A stretch of 64,000 nt of DNA from Pterobdella sp. o SKG-2022 (taxonomy: Eukaryota; Annelida; Clitellata; Hirudinida; Piscicolidae): NCBI GenBank assembly GCA_964035795.1, contig OZ038322.1:476950-540949 (forward strand). Reading direction: 5' to 3'. The position numbers and the translations under genes are program-made. Under the pieces are notes generated by a model that was not told the origin of the DNA, made no database searches, and saw nothing but the letters and a program-made list of their open reading frames with translations. Below, piece by piece: positions 29,679 to 42,800 of the stretch. Positions within the stretch are counted from its first letter, which is position 1. Each line of letters opens with the position of its first letter.

Positions 29679-32600
29679 ATGCACGAAACAAAAGTTATTT
29701 ATCATATTGACGAACAAGAGACACCTTATTTGATTAAAATCCCTAAAAAATCAGAAGAAATCACTTTGGCAGAACTGAAAAATGCTCTCAATCGCCTCAA
29801 CTACAAATATTTTTTCAAGTCGATGGACGTGGATTTTGGGTAAAAAATGAACAAATTAATGCTTTTGTTTGATAACTTCCTTTACAAAATTACGAATATC
29901 AAATTTTTTAAAAATTATCAATATCAATAATACAATGCAAAAGACATATATGTTAATCATTCAAGTGAAAATTCCCGTTGGTTCAAAAATATTTTTGTTG
30001 CATATATTTTAATCAAATTTCTGGCTTCTACAACCAGCAAATTCATCATCTATTCAACAACTGCATATGTCTATATTGAAATAATTCTCATACTTCATTA
30101 TATCTTGTGAAGGGTGGTGAAGGAAGAGATCTTAGATGACAAAGCTATTCTTCCCAGCTTCAATGGTAGAATCATTACTTGGGTTAGTTGCTTATCTTTG
30201 CATTTATATACATTCAATTGGGTTTTTGTTTCATACACTCATATACATATTTATGTTATTTAAATACTGACAGCTTTTCTACTGTCTTTGGTGCTCAAAC
30301 TATCTTGAAATTACCCACAACAATTATTTTTAATTATTTGTTCACATACACAAACACACACCCCCACACACACAAACTTTCAAAAACTCATTATAAATGA
30401 TATTAGTTAGTGACAAAGGAGAACAGCACATCAGACACCACATCACAAAGTGGTAACCAACTTCTCAACAAAACCTCCCTCAACAGCCTGTGAGAACTTA
30501 TATCTATTTATTCTTTTTTTATTTTTTCTATTTATTTTTTTTTTTTCATTAAAGAATTTTTTGTATCTATGTTTATAAGCACTCACCTTCATTAGTCATC
30601 TTTTTCAATGAAGTTACCCAGCTTTGATGTGATTTATTCTAAAAATAGATTTATTTTATCCAAAAATATTATTCATGTGGAAAGTTATGAAACCTAAAAA
30701 TATAATTTAAATGAAGAAGCCAAAAATGGTCTAACAATCAACCACCACCACCTACAAAAGCAACAGGCAAGGTAAGTTGGATTCAGGAAAGTTAAGCAGC
30801 CAATCACAAAGTCCGAGTAGCAGGCAGTCTCCCAAGGTGGCTCCCAAAGCCCCCCTCTTCAAACCTCACAGACCTCCCCAATCTTCGGTCTTCAGCAGTG
30901 ACCTCGACACCACTTCATTTGTCGACTCTGATGATGACACCAACACCAGGTCGACTTTAAGTCTTATTATTTGCCATTTATTATTATTGCCATTATTATT
31001 ATTATTGTATGTTTGTTATTAATCTATACATTATCATTTTATCCATTTTTCAAAAATATGTTCAATCCACACAAGCACCATAAAACAGCACTGAAGCACT
31101 CAAAACCTTCTGTACCACTTCCAACAGGCTATCCTCCATGACAAACACAACCAACCAGTCATCCAAAGTGTTCGCCCAACGAAAGAAAAAGAAGAAGCAC
31201 AAACTTCCCGTTCTCTCCCAGGTAGGTCAACTTTGATTGGTTGAGTCAGGATAGAAATCTTTGTTATGGAAATTTTTGATTAATCACTAAAAGTTTCTAG
31301 CGCTATATAAATGAACGCTTGTTTCCTCATCTTTCAAACTGCTACACCTATGCTCATGACATTTTTGCCATTGTTAAATTATTATTATTTCTATACTTAC
31401 AGCATCAACCCTATTATTAACATTGTTGATATTATTATTTTTTTTATGATCATCATCATCACCACCACAGGCCTCCTCCTTCAGCAGCATCACGGACTCC
31501 ACCATGTCCCTCAACATCATGTCCATCACCCTCAATATGGGTAGCTGTTATTGTGTTTCATTATTATTATCACTGTTATGTATTGTTATTATGTTGGTAT
31601 GACTCAGTGTTAGAGTCTAATATTCATTTTTGATATGTGAGTCATCAATACTAACAACCAAACAGATTAAATACCACTATAACAACAATAAAGATATTAT
31701 TATTATTATTATCCCATCAAAGAGACAGCAAGCTTTCTAGGCATCAGCATAGTGGGGCAAAGCAGTAGAGGGGGTGACGGAGGCATCTATGTGGGCTCCA
31801 TTATGAAGGGGTCTGTGTCGCTTATCTATTCATACTTATTTGCCACTTATCATTAGGGACTTGTGAGTCACTTATATCCAAGTCATATTTTATGATGATG
31901 ATGATAATGATACTTCACATCATTTGAATGATGCTGATCCTCAGAGGGGCAGTGGCACAAGATGGCAGGATCGAGCCTGGCGACATGATTCTGGAGGTGA
32001 ATGGGGTGTCATTTGAGAACACGAGTAATGATGATGCTGTTACACTGCTCAGAGAGGCTGTCCAAAAACCTGGGTTGTTGTTGCAATTTTCCATGGTTGA
32101 AATATCAAATTTTATAGTAACATCATTGAAGGACGTTGATGACATAAGGAAACCTTTTGAGTTTTTCTATATAACGTTACACACCACCACAGCCCAATCA
32201 CACTGGTCGTGGCCAAATGTTGGGATCCCACACCACATGGCTACTCCCAACCCATCCTGTCTCACCACCCCATCCGCCCCATCGACCCATCAGCCTGGAT
32301 CCTGCACCAGGAAGCCCTCAAGTGGAACTCCAATGGAGAGATGCATGCCACACCCAACTTCCCTGGCATGCCTTCTGTGGATACTGGCAGGAATGTAGTG
32401 GAGACTGTGGCCACTTCTGTTGCCAGCTCTGCTCATGATTGTTTGTGTTGATTGTTTTTCTTCCATGTTTTCAAACCACTTATTTGTTATTATTACCAGG
32501 ATTCATCCTTCTCTTCTCAATATTCCTTCATTCTTTTACTCATTATAAAAGAATCAATCACTATTAAATATTGCACTTACCTCAGTCGTCATCCGACCAG

Positions 32601-35294
32601 CCCACTCCTCTGCCACCTCCACCTCTTCCCACAGCTCAAAAGGTCAGCAACCTTCCTACTTTTAATCTACATCATTAAACTTCAAACACTCTCACACCTT
32701 CAAACCCCTCACCACACAGGCTACACAGACCTACACCTGACAAAGAATGCGGACATGGCATGCATTGCCAGGGCCATGGCTCAGCCCAACTCAGGTGGTT
32801 GTTGTGTTTGTTTTAAAAGTTGTTGTTGTGACATGTGTCAGTCTATGAAAGGGATTGTTGTTGAACTCATTGGTGCAACCCATGCTTTCACTCTTCATAT
32901 CAACATCGTTGTTTTGCGTCCGTTTCCATGCTAGCACATTAGACACATTAATAGGATATTAATTCATATATGAATTACTTATCTACATCATCATTTAGTC
33001 TTCAAGCCATTAATAGCATCCTTCAATCCTCAATATGATGGTATGATACTCATAAACCTGATGAACCACAGGACTTGAAGTGAGGGACAGGATGTGGCTC
33101 AAGATTCCTATACCGAACTCTTTCATCGGTTAGTTGGTTGTGTTGCCATCATTAGTGAATCCTACTTCATTATATCATTATTGTTGATTGAGGCTTTTCA
33201 TTAGTCTTCCACCCCACCAATACATTTTAAATGCACCGATTGCACAAACAGGCTCAGATGTGGTGAACTGGTTGTTCAGCAGAGTGGAGGGTTTTGTGGA
33301 TCGGAGGGATGCTCGCAGGTTGGCATTTCATGCTTGGAGGGTCAATTTGTTCACTCATATTTGGCAAGAGGTCATTGTATTAGTTTGGGACAATATTAGG
33401 ATCCACTTATTTATTTATATTGGTTGTGGAAACTTTATGTGTTCCATTCATAAATGAACAAAACCATGCTCATTAAATATATAGTGTTCATGCATTGAAG
33501 AACTAAGCCACTTGAATCCAATATTATTGTACAACCAAATTTGTTCACTCATATTTGGCAAGAGGTCATTGTATTAGTTTGGGACAATATTAGGATCCAC
33601 TTATTTCTTTATATTGGTTGTGGAAACTTTATGTAGAAAATTTTCAAGTGTTTTCAAGCATTGAAGAACTAAACCACTTGAATCCAATATTATTGTACAA
33701 CCAAATGATGGCAGGTATGCATGCAACCTTTTGAAACATGGTTTCATCAACCACACCGTGAACAAGATCTCATTCTCTGAGCAGTGTTACTATGTCTTCG
33801 GCACTGCTGTCCTACAAGGTTGTGGGATTTGAATGGCAAGATCTGAGTGTTTGTAATGTAATGCGGTATTTATGCTAAAAATTTAATGTAACTAATTGTC
33901 GGCCCACGCGGGATCGAACCCGGTAACTTTAGATAATTAGTCTAATGCTTAACCATCGAGCTATATGGGATTGAGTATTTGATGTTGAACATGAAAGATT
34001 TTGGGTTTAGTGTTATTGTGTGTTTGAATACATTATGATTCACTTTAAAATATGTCGTCGTTCAAACAACGATAATTCAACATCCCCATGTTAAACAGAC
34101 ATTGCGAACCTGTCCTTGATAGATGACATCGACTCTGTGTCCTCCATAGGAGTGCAACACAACACCAAGCACCACGACTCCATCATCGCTCCACTCCCTC
34201 CACCTCCCACCTGGACCATGCCTGCCTTCCCATCACGACCTACCTATCCTCTCCCTCCAAATGTCTATAGCCCTTCCAACCTTGGTCCACCTTCCACCCC
34301 ATACAACAAAATCGCTGATGGTGCTAGTTATATAAGCATGCCTGGTTACAACGGCGCTGATTCAGTTGTAAGTTCTGTGAAGCAAAACAGAACTTGTAAC
34401 TGTCTGGTGAGTCATACTTACAAGCAGTTCAAGAAGTTGTGGGAAGGGGCGGATAAGAATGGCGACAACAGGGGAGGAAAGAATATGGCTATGAAGCATG
34501 TGGTGGGAGGAGGGGGTCTGATTGCTGATCGACTGGTCGCCAAGAAGTTCGAGACTGAACACAGCACTAACAGTGAAACTGGTACGTTATTTCGTTTTAA
34601 ACACCAGATTCCGAAACTTTTACAACCTCAAACACCACAAGACACCACCCACCCACACCTTAAAGCACCACCCACCCACATCTCAAAGCACCATAATATA
34701 TCAGCCACCCACACCTCAGAGAGTGGGGACTCAACAAGCAGCCAGTCAAAGGGAGACAAGAGTGGCAAGAAGACTGGAGCAGATTCAGGTCTTGGATCAG
34801 GGGAAAGAAGTCTGCCTCCTTTGCCCCACCACACCTCCCTCGACCACCAAATCAGTGACAACAACAACAACAACAAAACTAGCATCAACAGTCCTTCCAA
34901 GAACTCTCTAGGCCATCTGAGTAATGCCAGCAACAACGCACAACATCACAAGCTGCCCACCTCCAACAATAAGCAATGTAAGTTTGCTACAATATTTGTT
35001 GCTTGAGGCGTGGGTGGATAGACATATAGATAGATAGATAGATAGATAGATAAGAAGAGTTGCTGAAAAAAGATTGGGCAAAGATCAGTTTGATGGAAAT
35101 CAACCCACACGACTGCCTTACATGGAAAAGACATGTTTTCAAAAAAGCCTTACCTTCTGCTGAGGAAAATAGGCTTTAAATAGGATGATGATGAGATAGA
35201 TTGTTAAATGGATAGATAGATAAAAGGATGATAGATAGATAGATATATAGATAGATAAATAAATGGATAGATAAATAAATGGATAGATAGATAG

Positions 35295-35357
<63 letters not shown>

Positions 35358-35522
35358 TAGATAGATAGATAGATAGATAGATAAATGAATAGATATATAT
35401 ATATAAGCTGTTTTTTTTAAAATATTTTTGCAAGATATATCATTCAAATAATTGCTTGGAAATACATCGACTCTGAATGATTGCATGCAGATGTTTCCAA
35501 TGGAGAATATCAGCATCAATAA
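29679..35522 (+). CDS. DVL: Dishevelled, Wnt signalling scaffold
   Basis: Dishevelled relays Wnt signals from Frizzled to both the beta-catenin and planar polarity branches. Exons: 29679-29839, 30113-30182, 30407-30489, 30767-30949, 31128-31221, 31471-31540, 31723-31810, 31945-32073, 32193-32440, 32586-32642, 32720-32794, 33072-33128, 33252-33318, 33715-33818, 34099-34581, 34720-34977 and 35491-35522. All phases close, giving 752 residues. The DIX domain (about 1-77) has [16 protein letters not shown] and [13 protein letters not shown] basic stretch QRKKKKKHK precedes the PDZ domain (about 205-300; [26 protein letters not shown]). The DEP domain (about 400-495) has [19 protein letters not shown] and [16 protein letters not shown]. 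The tail is Pro-, Ser- and Asn-rich. The last exon codes only about ten residues and ends QHQ; the conserved C-terminal FVDVM-type motif of many Dishevelled proteins is not seen. Confidence 0.97.
33346..33706. repeat. Tandem duplication in a DVL intron (about 194-bp period)
   Basis: Two head-to-tail copies start at 33346 and 33540 (TTTGTTCACTCATATTTGGC). Both end in CCACTTGAATCCAATATTAT then GTACAACCAAAT (at 33540 and 33706). The copies are nearly identical at both ends and differ in the middle, where the first holds about 27 bp more. They sit in the intron 33319-33714 and leave both splice sites single. Confidence 0.88.
33901..33972 (-). mobile_element. tRNA-derived SINE head in a DVL intron
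   Basis: The minus-strand head has B box GGTTCGATCCC and the anticodon arm pattern of the family; the acceptor and D arms are decayed. It is preceded on the plus strand by AATGTAATGCGGTATTTAT (about 33856-33874), which also precedes the copy at 43931, so that segment belongs to the repeat. Confidence 0.78.
35024..35410. repeat. GATA/TA-rich simple repeats in the last DVL intron
   Basis: GATA runs at 35024-35052 and 35195-35300, a pure TA run at about 35307-35354, and another GATA run to about 35385. All lie in the intron 34978-35490, just before the very short last coding exon. Confidence 0.92.
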
Positions 35523-35636
35523 GAGTGCTTTGAAATTATCCATCTCACACTTCATACCTCAAACGAGCAATCCAAAACCCCTTTTCAATCAATTCTTCAC
35601 TATTTTAATAATAATCATAATAATTATTACTATTGC

Positions 35637-35667
<31 letters not shown>

Positions 35668-37845
35668 GTTATTATTATTTCTTGACATAGTGGCAGACGA
35701 GTCAATCCATGTGATGGGTGATTTATGAGGGGATGGAAGTCCAACCACCCCATCACCCATGCACCATCCCTCGAAGATGGACCAGCAATATGAGTTTCTT
35801 CATGTAGTCTTGTAGTTGCATTGTTATTTATATAATAAAAATAATATTTATTATTATTCTTATTATTTTTCATTATTATTATTCATACGTTCGTTAAGCT
35901 TGGATGAATGACTTTTTTTACTCATGCAAGTTTATTTGTGAAAATCTTACCTGTATTAATTACAAAACTTAGTCATTAAATTTGTATTCCCACATCTACT
36001 CACCCCACAATCTTCTCTGAGTCTAGTCCCACCACCACCCCATGCAATCATCTGTCCCCATTCGATAGTCCAAGTTAGCATTAGCTGTTACGTTTATTTT
36101 TGTCTTGTGTGGTGAAATCTTTTGGTGAAAATCATGAGTATTTGATATGAGCATAGTTAGTTACTCGAGTTATAAGGAATTTTAATTGGCCGTGTTGAAA
36201 TGCATGGCGCAGACGTCTGCGAGGTATGACTAAGCGATCAGGAATGCATAAGAAATGGCGTTTGAAAGTGACTTTAATATGTTTTGTATCGTTTGTACGG
36301 AAGGGTTTTCGTATGAAATTTTTTATCGAATAGTATTTTATAAATATTATATCAAAAATATTTGTGTTATTGAATCTATCTCAAAAAATTTTCGTATCAA
36401 TTTATAGTTTTCACAGAATGATATGCCATCAAAGTATTTGATAAAGAATCAAAAACTACCCATAATCAGTGATATTCTTCATTTTGTAAATAGATTGTGT
36501 CACAGTCATCCCTGTAAATAATGTTGAGTGTAATTCTGTGCGCTTTTGGTCGCTTAACACAATTATTCTCATTTCTTCCAAATGCTTTCAGCACTCATAT
36601 CTACATCATTCTCGTCCTTCTATATAACACAGGCGTCTTGTGAGTCTGTTCCACTCCTCTATACTGAGGGTGGCCAGGTTGGTGGAATCGTGTTTAATAT
36701 TATATGGCTGTTATTCTCTATTTCAACATCATCATGTGACTCTTAATGTCGGTCTTATGCGTGTTCTACATTCTGAAACTTTTTCATCTTCTTCACATGT
36801 GTTTTCCATCTTGTCTCACATCTCTTCATTTCCTCGCTTTCGATTCGTTTGATCATTGGTCCATCGATAATGATATTATTATTATTTTTGTTATTTTTAT
36901 AAAATGATTATTTGTATTATTAATGCTTTTATTTGGTCATAACGGTTTGGTTATGGCCATTATGATTGGTTCATGATAAACTGGAAAGAGCTCAAAGGTG
37001 GGCGGGTGCATGCACCTGAAGTCCACGGAGCAGTGCCTTAATTTGATTGGTGCATCGTTCATTTGTCGCAATATGTCATCGTCATGCTGTTCTTCTCAAC
37101 CTATAATCATGCGCTATATAGGCGACTGCTATGAATATCTAATTGGTTAATTCAGGCGTCTGTTAGGAATATCTAATTAACAGGTGTATTTATGAATATT
37201 TAATTATTTGAGGTTTATTCTATGAATATTTAATAAGTAAAATCGGGTTTTTATGTACGTTTAAGTGTAAGGTTACATGTCATGCAAAATCTTCGCCATC
37301 ACCAACATCTATGGCTGCAATTTTATGAGATCAAATGTGTTGCAAAAATCTTCAGTTGACATAAGCATTTCAAGGGTTTTGTTGTTTTGAATTATTTTTT
37401 TATAAATCTCATTTACAACGAGTTCTTTTATCTAATCGTTATTTTACCAATGCTAACTTGTATGGCTTTACAAAATGACTTAAATTTCTCACCATTTCTT
37501 TGAATTATGTACAAGTTTCAAATACATATAAAAAATTTTATTGAAACAGTTTGTGGAATAAAATAACAATTTCATCCGTTCGTACCGCCAAATTTTCTGA
37601 ACCGTGCTCACAAATTAAACAGATTAATTTTTCTGCCCTCAACCTCATAATCTAAAATTGTGTGTAAGAAAGTAAAAAAAAGATAAACTGTTACTCTGAA
37701 AATAGAAAATTTTTTAAACTCTAGAAAGTTAGTCTTTATTTGGTTCAACCAAATGACGTAAGGTGTCCCGATGTAAAAGTGATGGTGCTCACTAGTCAGA
37801 TTAACATCGTAGGAAAACATTTGAGTGCTTTGAATGCCACTATTT
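35523..37845. other. 3' flank of DVL and gene-poor DNA
   Basis: Contains a (TTA)n stretch at about 35638-35680 and another near 35850-35882. An open frame at 36640-36852 has no recognisable domain and no splice context. The first part is probably DVL 3' UTR. Nothing else is supported. Confidence 0.5.
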
Positions 37846-37858
37846 AATACTACTGCTT

Positions 37859-38057
37859 TTCAGAGACATCGTATGTATATTTCTTCAATATTTTGTAACG
37901 TTTAACATCAAATAAGAGGAATTAATACATTTATTGGGAATCGGAAGCTATAATTTTAGCCTTATCATAAAACGTTTTATAACTTATCGAAAATTATAGC
38001 TTCCGATTCCCAATAAATGTATTAAAAATTCCTCTTTCTTGATGTTTTTCGTTACAA
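37859..38057 (+). mobile_element. Short retroposon with internal inverted repeat and 13-bp target duplication
   Basis: The 13-bp sequence AATACTACTGCTT occurs perfectly at 37846-37858 and 38058-38070, flanking a 199-bp element. The element begins TTCAGAGACATCGTATG and ends TTTTTCGTTACAA. Its inside is an inverted repeat: 37895-37957 and 37990-38055 are near-perfect reverse complements (arm motif AATACATTTATTGGGAATCG). A second complete copy is at 59966-60106 with its own 13-bp duplication; partial copies are near 48826 and 61855. It has no tRNA-like head and no coding frame. Confidence 0.85.
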
Positions 38058-38070
38058 AATACTACTGCTT

Positions 38071-38305
38071 AAAACACTGGATTACTATAAAGTTTTTAGG
38101 GGAAAAGCCGAAAAATGGACAAGACTACACTCACGGTCAAATACCTAACTGCGTCAAATAATATCAAGAAGCAACAGTTTTGAAGATTCTACAAGATAAA
38201 TAGTACAGAAATCTACAGTGGTACAACAAAATATTTATTCAAAAATGATTCAATATTATTAATAAATGATTTAATAAAACTGAGTAAAAATGAAATTCTG
38301 CATCA
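38071..38305. other. Spacer downstream of MRPL23, nothing seen
   Basis: No gene or repeat recognised; probably includes the MRPL23 3' UTR. Confidence 0.45.
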
Positions 38306-39615
38306 TCATCTGATCCATGAGGGGAGGGTGGCTGAGAGGGGGTTTGGTGCTGGGGGTGAAGGAGTGTTACCCCCTAGTTCTTCCTGTACACTCTTCTTTC
38401 CTTTGAAAATATTTGGAAACTCAAAATCCTCTATGCCTTCCTGAGGGTGCAATAATAATGCATAACTGAAATGGGGAACGGAATAAAAATAAAATAATAT
38501 TTTTAAAAAATTAGCATTAAATATTAAAAAATATCCAACATAAATTTAAAACTCGTTTTCAAAATCATAAAAATCAAAAAACTCAACCCTCACAGCTCCT
38601 AAACCTATTTGTAAATGTAATGAATAAATATAAAGCATAAAAATTAAGATAAGTACCATTTGCACAAAGGCATATCTGCGGTCAGGTCCAGGGTTGATCG
38701 GAAAGCCATATGAAGGGTTAGTTCGCTCCACTCCTGTGTGGAGAGGTGACTGTGTATGTCTCAAGATGGTTGAGTGGTTGTGGAGAATGTGTTGGTATGT
38801 TTTTGATAGGGTTTGACGAAATATTTTGTGTTAGTTTTGGTGATATAATGTGCAATTTTATTGCATATTGATTGGAAATGTGGAAAAATTTGAATAGATA
38901 ACCTCTTTTCAAAATGGTTTTAACAGTGAGCACTTTCAATTTGTATATCTTTTCAAGGTAGTTTTTCACATCATACTCTGTCATTCTAACAGGTTTCAAG
39001 TGTAACAATTGGCATGTATAATAGTGGGAGACATTGAAAGAAGAGATGCAAGATAAAAACTATTTTATCCTTTTTTATACTCATCACTATTGTTTATAAG
39101 ATCTAATAGCATTTTTACACACAGGGTGCTACTTCTGTGAAACATCTGTTGAGCTAACGAAACCCCAAAAATAGCGTTTTTGTCAAAATACAAGCAGCAC
39201 TAAACAACCACAAAAATGAAACGTACTGATGGTGTACTAAGAAAGCTTGAGTGTCAGAAGGCAGTGCTTTGTCCCATTTGATGAGTTTCACCCAGAAGAG
39301 AGGCAGGTGTACTCTCAATTGAGGATTGCCTTTGATGTATAATGGGTAGCGAGGGATGTTCCTTTGCCATAAAGGTCTGAGTGTTTAAGAGTATTCATGG
39401 CAAATTTCAATGAATTCAATTAAAAATTTTTTTTTTTTTAACCACCATTTTAGCTAGTTTTTGCAAATATTTTGAATTATTCAACAAACTGCAATCGTTA
39501 AAGTTATAATGAAAAAATTACCGAAAAAAAAATTGCTTTAGAAAGCTTGAAAACTAAAAAGTTTGTACAAAGTGTTAACTCACATATATCTGTTTAATTT
39601 TGGCAAATGGTTCAT
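38306..39615 (-). CDS. MRPL23: Mitochondrial large ribosomal subunit protein uL23m
   Basis: MRPL23 is a protein of the mitochondrial large ribosomal subunit near the peptide exit tunnel. Exons (minus strand): 39584-39615, 39227-39376, 38903-38985, 38657-38733 and 38306-38440. Phases close and give 158 residues (human about 153). Matches to the family: PRYPLYIKGNPQLRVHLP (human YPLYRLGGPQLRV), MTEYDVKNYLEKIYKL (human MTRVDLRNYLEGIYN), RRYAFVQM (human YKVAYVQL), the DFEFPNIF block and the end LPSWIR (human VPSWFGL). The first exon was chosen because it is the only nearby ATG with a good donor (GTGAGT) that keeps phase. Its start lies 259 bp after the SMARCB1 stop on the same strand. Confidence 0.9.
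39125..39180 (+). repeat. SINE body fragment without tRNA head
   Basis: GTGAAACATCTGTTGAGCTA followed by ACGAAACCCCAA matches, inverted, the body of the SINE at 9950-10020. It lies in the MRPL23 intron 38986-39226. No tRNA-like head is attached. Confidence 0.75.
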
Positions 39616-39874
39616 TAGAAAATTTTTCTGTGATTTCAACAATCTTTTTAAAAATTATCCAGCGCACGGTCAAATTGAACTTATTTAAATGTGCACTCGA
39701 TCCCACAACTTGAAAACTTTAGAGTTTAATTTCAAATTGAACACACAAAAATTTAATTTCAAAACTTTTTATTGACGAATGACAAAATAAATACAAACAT
39801 GAAATTTTTTAAAAACTGAAATATTGAAAATACAGAGAATTCTTCGACGAATAATGTTTTTGAAGCATGACTGA

Positions 39875-42800
39875 TCACCAAGCAGGAGTAGCTTGAGTCA
39901 GTCTTCTCATGCGTCTGAGGTTGTAATGGTGGTCATCAATGGGACAGTGAAAAAGTGTTCAATAATCAATGCAATATCGAAGCTATCATCACTACCATTA
40001 GAACCACAAAAGCTCAGCACCACTATTGAAATGCACCAACATTGGAACACACCATCACTACCGCCAAACAAAAAACAACCTGGTGTTACGATCTTGGTCC
40101 CTGATCTTCTTCTCCATCTCGGCATCAGTGAGGGTCTCGAGGAAGGGGCACCACTGGTCAGCATCTGCTGGATTCCTCAAGACCACTTCCACCACGGGTA
40201 GGGGAGCCTCACTGAAGATGTTGTGATGGTGGTGGTGATGATGCCAATAAGATGGTGGTTATGATATATACATCATTATCATCCAATAATTTTACATAAT
40301 TAGATTAAGTTTTTCAAAAATTACAGTTATTTTTGAAATATACCTATCTATAAACTGTCTTCTACTGATCAAAAAAGAGCCATCCATATTAAAATAATTC
40401 CTATCAACTGTACCCTCAAGAAGCACAACACACAACACCACAATAATGTTCAAAATTGAAGAGACACAAACCTGAAGGCATAAGTCCTCTGGTGCCATGA
40501 CAACTGCCCTCTAATGGAGTAGGCTATAGAAGCAACAAACTCTCCTCCGAGACCCAGCTCTGCACACAGCTTGCTCGCAAACTCCTCGGCACTGTTGCTA
40601 CTCTCAGAGATGTCCCACTCAAACTGGTCGGCCAATGAGATGTTGCCAACGTGGATATTCAACTGGGTGGTATTGGTTGATACAATTAATACATGTCTCT
40701 TTAACAATGTTCATCATCATCATGGTCATCATCACCATCATCATTCAACACCTACTCACATGCCAGCATGCTTACAACATGTAACTGAGTATAACCATCA
40801 AACTGATTTTATTAATTGAAGTAAAAAACAAAGCTTTTAAGCATTTGTTTGGTACTTCATGTTTGTTCCCCTCAAAATGGTCTATTCTACCCAACCAACA
40901 ACTATGTTCACAACATGGGAATTCTACTCAACTCATCATCATCATTCAGTTTAAAGCCCGTTTTCCTCAACAGAGTGTGGGACGACTGGTTTAACAACAT
41001 GAATGGAAACGATGGTACCTTGATGATAACTCTCTGATCAGACTGATCTTCGGAGGGGTCGTTCAGTGGGAATGCCTCGATCTGCTGCCTGATGGACTGA
41101 GCGATAGCAGGAATGAAGGGCACTGGGTTGAGGTCAAGATCATCACACAACACTTCAGCAAACTGCTCGGGTGTGATCAGCTGCTCTGTTGTGGTGGTGT
41201 GGTAGTTGTGTGAGGTCGTGATGAAAATGATTGGATGTGAGTCATCCATATATTCATATTAGTTATACATCAGTCACCATGCTAGCACAGGTTGGAAAAT
41301 ATCTCAAACATATGAATAACACACCAAAATGATGGTTCATCAAACAAAACATGTTCATGTAGTATACAAACCGTTTTTGTTCCAAGTCAGGCAATCCCTA
41401 AGCTTTTGACCTGTTGAAGTTGTAAAGAGTGGAATATATTATATATATAAATAATGATGCTTTCATAGTAAAATTGAGCGAAACAAGAAAAACTATACAA
41501 GTGGAAAACAATAGCTGAGGAAACACAAACAAACAGTAATAAACAGACAAAAAAACTATTAAACCTTCGAACTCAATGTCTAGTCTGATGGGCACAAGAA
41601 CCTCGGGTTGCCGGGCGTTTTCATGAATGAGGGAAGGGTCAAGGTCGTCATAGCTTTTGTTCATGATGTGTTTATTTTGAAACGCTAAATATTTGTGTAA
41701 ATTTTCAATTTCATTTATATCTTCTAAAGCATAGAATTGAAACTAAATATTTTGAAATCTCTTTTGAAAAACAGCTCCACATATCTTTAACCACAATTTC
41801 ACGCGCCTCTTAACCAAAACATCACACACCCCTATAATCAAAACATCACACATCCCTTTAAAACAAAACATCACACATCCCTTTAAAACAAAACATCACA
41901 CATCCATTTAAAACAAAACATCACACATCCTTTTAAAACAAAACATCACATCCCTCTTAAACACAACAGCTTACTACCATAGAGGGTATGTATGAATCTT
42001 ATGGGAGACCAATCTATTTCTGTTGATGAGTGTTGAGCAGGGGACCGCATCTAGGTGGTGTGTATTGGTGGGCATGTTGTTGCTCCAGATAGTATTCCTT
42101 TTCACCTGTCTGTCTCTGTTTGCATGTGTGTTTATATGTTTTGTGTCTGTTTTTATCTCTGGGTGTCTGTCAATGTGTTCAAGCATCTGTTTTGATATGT
42201 TTGGTTGTCTGTGTTAATATGTTTAAATGTCTGTATCTATATTTTTGGGTTTGTATCCAAAACAAAAATGTTAAAGCTTTTTGGCTCAAATTAACTATTG
42301 AAATTGGAACTTTTTGCTTAAATATTTAACAACTTTTGATCCAACTAAAACCTTATGTAAATAACTAATAGTCAACATGGGAATGAAAGAAACCCCAAAC
42401 AATGATAAATACAGCAGTCAAAATACCTGGGTATGTTGACGTCTGAAGCCATTGATAGAGCCTTGAACCGGTCATCCTTCCCCTCAAAAATCTCATCCAC
42501 CTCAGTGCCCTTCAAGAGGGTTATGTTCGAGGCGAGGGAGTGCTGACCAAACCCCACTGTGGTGTCATTTATCATTACTTTGTGCAGATCTAAACTTTCA
42601 ATATGGCATCTATACTGACATTTTTTTTTATGATAAAGCTGAGATTATTATAAAATATAATGAGTTTTTATAAATATAAATTCTTTCTAAAAATATTCAA
42701 TCCAGCATATATAATGTTGAAAAATTATGATCAGAAAGACATTAGAGATTATATTTTATTTACAGAGTTGACAAAGCCTCTTCCTCTCTTCCACTGTCAT

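Noticed and set aside
34362..34936. Extra genes overlapping the DVL C-terminal exons
   Set aside because: They are alternative frames of the DVL exons 34099-34581 and 34720-34977 and show no domain.
37859..38057. A classical MITE (DNA transposon derivative)
   Set aside because: The inverted arms suggested this at first, but the flanking 13-bp duplications differ between copies and the element ends are not the ends of the inverted repeat, which fits retroposition better.
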